Shown one piece after another: positions 58,873 to 64,000 of a stretch of 64,000 bases of DNA. This DNA comes from Nocardioides marinus (GTDB lineage Bacteria > Pseudomonadota > Alphaproteobacteria > Rhodobacterales > Rhodobacteraceae). The stretch lies in contig JAHVJD010000003.1 in the NCBI GenBank assembly GCA_019801415.1, forward strand, positions 248,001 through 312,000. Direction: 5' to 3'. Below the pieces are notes generated by a model. The model was not told where the DNA came from, ran no database searches, and saw only the letters and a list, made by a program, of their open reading frames with translations. A program made the translations under genes and the position numbers. How positions within the stretch are numbered: position 1 is the stretch's first letter; each line of letters starts with the position of its first letter.

Positions 58873-60671
58873 TGTGCGGGCTCGATCACCGGGATTTTCT
58901 GGAATGTACGGACGTCAACAAGGCCGAGGTCGGAGATCCTGAGTTCCGGGATCACCACCAGGGCCAGCAGAGAGTGCTGCATATAGGCATTGTTCAGCTT
59001 GCAACCACTGGCCTGCATTGCCTCGACCAGGGCCTGCGCCTTGGCGGCGACCTCGGTTGCGGGGCTGTCGGACATCAGGCCCGCGATCGGCAGTTCGACC
59101 AGCGCCTGTTCCTGGCCGTCGCGGAACAGGGTGATGCCACCACCGACCTCGGCCAGGCGGTTGGCGGCCAGCGCCATCTGTTCGCGGTCGGTGCCGACCA
59201 CGATCATATGGTGGCTGTCATGCGCCACGGTGGAGGCCATCGCCATTTTGCCCTCGTAGCCGAAGCCGGAAACAAAGGCGTTGGTGACGCCGCCGGTAGC
59301 GCGGTGGCGCTCGACCAGCGCGATCTGGCAGACCTCGTCCGTGCCCTCGACCAGCCCGTCGATGACAGGCAACTCCGCCTTCAGCGCCTTGGTCGGGGCC
59401 TGATTTTCCACTACACCGATCACATTGGCGGTGACGGCATTGGCGCCCTCGGGAGCGGCCAGTTCAAAGTCCCTCGCGGTCAGCGCGTGGCCCAGATGCA
59501 CGGTGCCGCGGGCGCTGGCGGGCCAGTCCAGATGTGGGCAATCCACCTTGATAGAGCCTGATTCCGCCACGATCTGGCCGCGCGCGATCACCACTTCGAT
59601 CGGCAGCTCGCGCAGGTCGGAGGTCAGGATCACATCGGCGCGGCGCCCCGGCGTGATCGAGCCGATCTCGCGCTCCAGCCCGAAATGGGTCGCGGTGTTG
59701 ATCGTCGCCATCTGCAAGGCAACCACCGGGTCGCAGCCGCAGGCAATGGCGTGGCGCACCACCCGGTTCATATGGCCGTCATTGACCAGCGTGCCGGAGT
59801 GGCAGTCGTCGGTGCAGAGGATGAAGTTGCGCGGATCGAGACCCTTTTCCGTGATGGCGGTGATCTGCGCCTCGACGTCGTACCAGGCGGAGCCCAGCCG
59901 CACCATGGCGCGCATGCCCTGACGCATCCGCGCGATGGCGTCGGCCTCACAGGTGCCTTCGTGATCGTCAGCCGGGCCGCCCGCCACATAGGCCGCGAAA
60001 TCGGGGCCAAGATCGGGCGAGGCATAATGCCCGCCCACGGTCTTGCCGGCGCGCTGGGTGGCGGCGATTTCGGCCAGCATTTTCGGGTCCCCCGCCGCGA
60101 CGCCGGGGAAGTTCATCATCTCGCCCAGACCGATGATTCCGGGCCAGTTCATCGCCTCGGCCACGTCCTCGGCCGAGATTTCATAGCCAGTGGTCTCCAG
60201 CCCCGGCGCCGAGGGGGCGCAGCTGGGCATCTGGGTGAAGATATTGACCGGCTGCAGCAGCGCCTCATCATGCATCAGGCGCACGCCTTCGAGGCCGAGC
60301 ACATTGGCGATCTCATGCGGGTCGGTGAACATCGAGGTGGTGCCATGCGGGATCACCGCGCGGGCAAATTCTGCGGGCGTCAGCATGCCGCTCTCGATAT
60401 GCATATGGGCGTCGCACAGGCCGGGGATCATGTAGCGGCCATTCGCCTCGATGATCTTTGTGTCCGGCCCGGTGCAATAGGACGCATCCGGCCCGACATA
60501 GGCAATGCGGCCCGCGGTGATTGCAATGTCGTGGCCTTCCAGCACCTCACGCGTGTGGACGTTCACCCATGTGCCGCCACGGATCACCGTATCGGCGGCA
60601 GCGCGTCCGGCAGCTGTTTCGATGAGTTGAGGAGCGACGTCGGGCCAGCTTGGGAAGGTCTTGTTTGTCAT
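58869..60671 (-). CDS. ade: Adenine deaminase
   Basis: Deaminates adenine to hypoxanthine and ammonia. It is 600 residues in the amidohydrolase fold. Metal ligands: PGLCDAHMHIESGM (HxH) near residue 96, then GHYASPD and CTDDCHSGTLVNDGHMN. A C-terminal adenine-deaminase-specific domain is present (MASTVAHDSHHMIVVGTDREQM). It precedes amn, its likely supplier, and is divergent from the DUF2157 gene. Confidence 0.96.
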   Translation of the reverse strand: MTNKTFPSWPDVAPQLIETAAGRAAADTVIRGGTWVNVHTREVLEGHDIAITAGRIAYVGPDASYCTGPDTKIIEANGRYMIPGLCDAHMHIESGMLTPAEFARAVIPHGTTSMFTDPHEIANVLGLEGVRLMHDEALLQPVNIFTQMPSCAPSAPGLETTGYEISAEDVAEAMNWPGIIGLGEMMNFPGVAAGDPKMLAEIAATQRAGKTVGGHYASPDLGPDFAAYVAGGPADDHEGTCEADAIARMRQGMRAMVRLGSAWYDVEAQITAITEKGLDPRNFILCTDDCHSGTLVNDGHMNRVVRHAIACGCDPVVALQMATINTATHFGLEREIGSITPGRRADVILTSDLRELPIEVVIARGQIVAESGSIKVDCPHLDWPASARGTVHLGHALTARDFELAAPEGANAVTANVIGVVENQAPTKALKAELPVIDGLVEGTDEVCQIALVERHRATGGVTNAFVSGFGYEGKMAMASTVAHDSHHMIVVGTDREQMALAANRLAEVGGGITLFRDGQEQALVELPIAGLMSDSPATEVAAKAQALVEAMQASGCKLNNAYMQHSLLALVVIPELRISDLGLVDVRTFQKIPVIEPAQ

Positions 60672-60842
60672 GGCCTACTGTTGATGATTGCGCGCAAGGG
60701 TGCAAGACCCCTAGGCGCGGATCGTCACAGGGGTATGAAAACGGATGCGGACTGCGGGTGATGCCGCCGGGGCGGGCCGGGTTTCCATTCCGCAACCTTT
60801 GGGCGATGCTGGCGGCAGCGCAATTTGCTGGAAGGGATGCCG

Positions 60843-62033
60843 ATGCACGCCATTGCCGATACCACCGCCCTTGTCGAGGAGGGGGTGCTGACTCCGGATC
60901 AGGCCCGCCGGATCGAGGCGCGCTCGCGCGAGGCGATGGTGCAGCTGGCCGTGAATGCCATCCTGTGTTTCGGTATCATTGCCGCCACTGCGGGCTTTAT
61001 CTTCTGGCTGGCGGAGCCGCTGGCGGTGGCGCTGACCGGGCTGTTGATGCTGGGCGGCGGGCTGGTGGTGCTGGCGCGGGGCGGCGCGATGCTGCGGATG
61101 TTCGGCAATTCCGCCACCCTGATCGGCGCAGGCATGTTGCTGGGCGGCGCCGCGATTGAACTGGTCGACAAGCATGAGGCCATCGCCGGCTGGGTGATGC
61201 TGCCCGCAGGCGCATTGGTCACCGGGATCTGTGTCTGGCGCTGGCGGCAGGGCGCGTGGTCGACCGAATTTGTGCTGGGCGCGGTGCTCCTGATGGGGCT
61301 GGCCATGCATCTGGCAGGGATCGAGCTGCTGTTGCAGCAGCACGAGATCGGCTCGCCCCTGCGCAATCTGGTGCTGTTGTATTACACGGCGGCGATTGCA
61401 CTGGCGGGCTGGCTGATCGACGTGCGCTTTGTCACCGCGCTGGCGATTGCGCCCTTTGCTCAGATGCTGGAGACCGGCACCAGCTATTTTCATGCGGCCT
61501 ATGTGTTTTATTCACCGGAATCGACGCTGACGATCCTGCAGATGACGGCTTTGATTGGCCTGTGCCTCTGGGGCGCTGCCCGGCTGGCAGAGCGCGACGC
61601 CCGGCACCTGCGCATCCTTGCGATCCTCGGCTTTGTGATTGCCAACCTCTGCGCGCTGGTCGGCTCGCTGTGGGGCGATGTGGTGGGCGAAACCGTCTGG
61701 GGGCCGGGACGGTTCCGGGACGGCTATGTCGATTGGGAAAGCTATGCCGCGGCGCGCGATGCCTTCCGTGCCAACGCGCTGTTCATTTCCGAGAGCGTCT
61801 ATTCCGTGCTGTGGGGCGCTGTACTGGCGGCGGTGATCTTCTGGGCTGCGCAGCGGCACCAGCGCGGGCTGTTCAATGCAGGCATGACATTCGCCGCGAT
61901 CCACGCCTATACCCAGATGTTCGAGAGCTTCGCGGATGAGCCGCTGGCCTATGTGATCGGCGGGCTGGCGGCAATTCCGCTGGCCTGGGGGCTGTGGCGG
62001 CTGAACCTGTGGATGGCGGCGAAACAGGCCTAG
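60843..62033 (+). CDS. DUF2157 multispanning membrane protein
   Basis: A 396-residue protein with about ten hydrophobic segments from residue 38 on (AILCFGIIAATAGFIFWLAE, then pairs of helices to the end). A short cytoplasmic head, VEEGVLTPDQARRIEARSREA, is the DUF2157 pattern. ATG 60843 is preferred as GGAAGGG sits 6 bases upstream; ATG 60837 is too close to it. Function unknown. No regulator or partner is adjacent. Confidence 0.85.
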   Translation: MHAIADTTALVEEGVLTPDQARRIEARSREAMVQLAVNAILCFGIIAATAGFIFWLAEPLAVALTGLLMLGGGLVVLARGGAMLRMFGNSATLIGAGMLLGGAAIELVDKHEAIAGWVMLPAGALVTGICVWRWRQGAWSTEFVLGAVLLMGLAMHLAGIELLLQQHEIGSPLRNLVLLYYTAAIALAGWLIDVRFVTALAIAPFAQMLETGTSYFHAAYVFYSPESTLTILQMTALIGLCLWGAARLAERDARHLRILAILGFVIANLCALVGSLWGDVVGETVWGPGRFRDGYVDWESYAAARDAFRANALFISESVYSVLWGAVLAAVIFWAAQRHQRGLFNAGMTFAAIHAYTQMFESFADEPLAYVIGGLAAIPLAWGLWRLNLWMAAKQA

Positions 62034-62974
62034 CTGCCGCTGCCGCGCAGGCTGCGCGGGGTGGTGCCGAACTCCGCCCGAAAAGCGCGGGTCAGCGCGC
62101 TGGGATCGTCGTAGCCGCAGCGCAGGGCGATCTCCGAGACACTCAAAACAGTCTCTAACACGAGCTTTCGCGCCTCGATCAGCCGCAGCCGCCGGTACAC
62201 GGCCTGCGGTGTTGCGCCGAGATCCGCGCGCATGCGGCGCTCCAGATCCTTTTGGCTGCGCCCGGTCTGGCGCGCGACCTCGGCGATTGGGAGCGGGGTT
62301 TCCAAGTTGGCCTGCATCAGTGCCACGGCACGGGCGACGGGACGGCTGCGGGCGAGGATCGGATCCTGGGTGTCGGTGGCCTCGGCCGCCATGAACAACG
62401 CCGCCACCTCCAGCCGCAGGGCCGCGCCGTGGTGTTGGCCGATCAGCTCCATCATCGTGTCAAAGGCCGCCAGCGCGCCGGTGCAGGTGATGCGGTTGCC
62501 ATCCATCACGTGACGCGCGCGCTGGGCCTGCACCTCGGGGAAGCGCTCGGCAAAGCGGGTCAGCTCCTGCCAATGAATGGTTGCCTGATACCCGTCGAGC
62601 AGCCCGGCCTGCGCCAGCAGCCAAGCGCCGGTGTCGAACCCCGCCAGCACATCATAGCGCCGCGCCGCCGACTGGAGCGCGCGGCAGGCCGCAACCGTGG
62701 CATGGCGCAGGAAATCATAGGAGGGCATCGCGATCAGCATATCGCCGCGGCAGTCGGCCAGCCGCCCATGCGCGCGCACCTCCATTCCCGAAGACGACAC
62801 CGCAGTCCCGCCATCCAGCGTCAGGAAGCGCCAGCCATAGACCTGACGCCCGGCAAAAGTATTGGCAGCGCGCAGGGGTTCGACCGTATTCGCCAGGCAA
62901 TGGGCCGAATAGGCATCGAACAGCAGCACGTCCACCTGCCGCACTGCGGCGTGATCTTTTGTCCAGTTTTGCAT
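62030..62974 (-). CDS. GlxA family transcriptional regulator (DJ-1/PfpI plus AraC HTH)
   Basis: A 314-residue regulator. Residues about 1-180 are a DJ-1/PfpI-like sensor domain (VDVLLFDAYSAHCLANTVEPLRAANTFAG). Residues about 215-310 are an AraC-type double helix-turn-helix (LPIAEVARQTGRSQKDLERRM, then SVSEIALRCGYDDPSALTRAFRAEFGTTPRSLR). The Met at 62974 was chosen since an upstream in-frame start at 63100 would overlap the divergent gene. It probably controls the adjacent acyl-CoA dehydrogenase. Relatives in roseobacters regulate choline, carnitine or related catabolism; the signal here is unknown. Confidence 0.87.
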   Translation of the reverse strand: MQNWTKDHAAVRQVDVLLFDAYSAHCLANTVEPLRAANTFAGRQVYGWRFLTLDGGTAVSSSGMEVRAHGRLADCRGDMLIAMPSYDFLRHATVAACRALQSAARRYDVLAGFDTGAWLLAQAGLLDGYQATIHWQELTRFAERFPEVQAQRARHVMDGNRITCTGALAAFDTMMELIGQHHGAALRLEVAALFMAAEATDTQDPILARSRPVARAVALMQANLETPLPIAEVARQTGRSQKDLERRMRADLGATPQAVYRRLRLIEARKLVLETVLSVSEIALRCGYDDPSALTRAFRAEFGTTPRSLRGSGS

Positions 62975-63053
62975 GATTTCATCTAACTTTGCATGATGAG
63001 GTGGGGCAAGCGGCGTAACCTGACTCACAACAGATTTGCAAAGGATGTCCGTC

Positions 63054-64000
63054 ATGCAGTTCGGAATTACCGAAGAACAGTCGATGATCGTCGAGACCAC
63101 CCGCGCCTTTGTCGAAAAGGAGCTGTACCCTCATGAGGCGGAGATCGAGCGAACCGGTCATCTGGACATGGACGTGATCCGGGACGTCCAGAAGAAGGCG
63201 ATGGAGGCCGGGCTTTATGCCGCCAACATGCCAGAGGAAGTGGGTGGCGCGGGCCTCGATACACTCAGCTGGCTGCTGTACGAAAAGGAACTGGGTCGCG
63301 CCAATTATGCGCTGCACTGGACCGGGGTTGCGCGGCCGTCGAACATCCTGCTGGCAGGCACCGAAGAGCAGAAGGAAAAATACCTGTTCCCCTGCATCCG
63401 GGGCGAAAAGTGGGATTGCCTGGCGATGACGGAGCCGGACGCAGGCTCGGACCTGCGCGGCATGAAGGCCACTGCGCGCAAGGACGGCGATGACTGGATC
63501 CTGAACGGCACCAAGCATTTCATCAGCCACGCCGATATTGCAGATTTCGCCATCTGCTTCATGGCCACCGGGGTCGAGGACACCCCGCGCGGGCCCAAGA
63601 AGAAGATCACCGCCTTCTTTGTCGACAAGGGCACGCCGGGGTTCGAGGTGCGCGAGGGTTACGGCAACGTCAGCCACCGGGGCTACACCAATGCGGTGCT
63701 GGAATTCGATGACTGCCGCCTGCCGTCCTCGGCCATTCTGGGCGAGGTCGACAAGGGGTTCGAGGTCGCCAACACCTGGCTGGGTGCCACCCGCCTGCAG
63801 GTGGCCGCCACCTGTCTTGGACGCGCTGACCGCGCGCTGCAGCACGCGCTGGAATACGCGGCGGAGCGCAAGCAGTTCGGTCAGCAGATCGGCAAGTTCC
63901 AGGGTGTCAGCTTCAAACTGGCCGACATGGCGCTGGAGCTGAAGGCAGCGAACCTGCTGACCTGGGAGGCCGGCTGGAAGTTCGACCAGGGCACCGTGAC
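63054..64000 (+). CDS. Acyl-CoA dehydrogenase (3' end missing)
   Basis: FAD enzyme that makes 2,3-enoyl-CoA; here 315 residues run to the end of the window. It begins MQFGITEEQSMIVETTRAFVEKE, with the FAD-contact segment CLAMTEPDAGSDLRGMKATA and GTKHFISHADIADF. Next is GATRLQVAATCLGRADRALQ, and AAERKQFGQQIGKFQGVSFKLADM fits the family. ATG 63054 follows AAAGG by 9 bases; an in-frame ATG at 63045 is too close. The catalytic Glu would lie beyond 64000. It diverges from a GlxA-type regulator, a common arrangement for catabolic operons; substrate unknown. Confidence 0.92.
   Translation, partial: MQFGITEEQSMIVETTRAFVEKELYPHEAEIERTGHLDMDVIRDVQKKAMEAGLYAANMPEEVGGAGLDTLSWLLYEKELGRANYALHWTGVARPSNILLAGTEEQKEKYLFPCIRGEKWDCLAMTEPDAGSDLRGMKATARKDGDDWILNGTKHFISHADIADFAICFMATGVEDTPRGPKKKITAFFVDKGTPGFEVREGYGNVSHRGYTNAVLEFDDCRLPSSAILGEVDKGFEVANTWLGATRLQVAATCLGRADRALQHALEYAAERKQFGQQIGKFQGVSFKLADMALELKAANLLTWEAGWKFDQGTV

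Overview
The window is chromosomal DNA from an alphaproteobacterium, very probably a marine member of the Roseobacter group (Rhodobacteraceae, near Ruegeria/Phaeobacter/Leisingera). The pointers are high GC, strong CTG/GCG codon preference, an RpoH promoter of the alphaproteobacterial type before dnaK, the plcP-btaA-btaB betaine-lipid operon, a divergent ure/urt urea system, and many protein families typical of the group. About 60 protein genes and three tRNAs cover nearly all of it. I see no phage, insertion sequence, CRISPR array or rRNA. Both ends cut a gene: secA on the left and an acyl-CoA dehydrogenase on the right.

Layout. 1-10.2 kb: secA, two envelope proteins (one a phosphate-binding-like domain joined to an OmpA domain), radC, dnaJ and dnaK, and alkB. 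10.2-20.2 kb: a surface-polysaccharide region with an ABC-2 export permease, cysQ, kdsB, galU, galE, two paralogous glycosyltransferases, a core-2/I-branching-type transferase and a two-domain sulfotransferase. CysQ removes the PAP that sulfotransferases produce, so a sulfated glycan is a reasonable inference. 20.3-25.2 kb, minus strand: rnd-kdsD-lptC-lptA-lptB followed by hpf and ptsN, the usual LPS-export/ribosome-hibernation block but without rpoN.

25.3-40.5 kb is the most interesting part. It is bracketed by two 150-bp direct repeats (146/150 identical), each holding a complete tRNA-Leu(CAG) gene and its promoter. Between them lie the phosphate-starvation lipid-remodelling operon plcP-btaA-btaB with a Pho box at the expected place, a urease operon on the minus strand (ureD-A-small membrane protein-B-C, a DUF1127 gene, then ureE-F-G), the divergent urea ABC transporter urtABCDE, and tRNA-Thr(CGT). 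The segment therefore pairs phosphorus sparing with urea-nitrogen acquisition.

40.6-57.3 kb: an NDUFA9-like protein, uppP, gltD, a GFA-family gene lodged between gltD and gltB, gltB, mtgA, a glutathione transferase, queG, a hydantoinase/oxoprolinase-type protein, msrA/msrB, a DUF4202 protein, an EamA transporter and HU. 57.4-64 kb: the purine-salvage pair ade-amn, a DUF2157 membrane protein, and a GlxA-type regulator divergent from an acyl-CoA dehydrogenase. Nitrogen themes recur: urease and the urea transporter release and import nitrogen, GOGAT assimilates it, and adenine deaminase frees more ammonia. All functions are read from sequence motifs and gene order; no searches were run.
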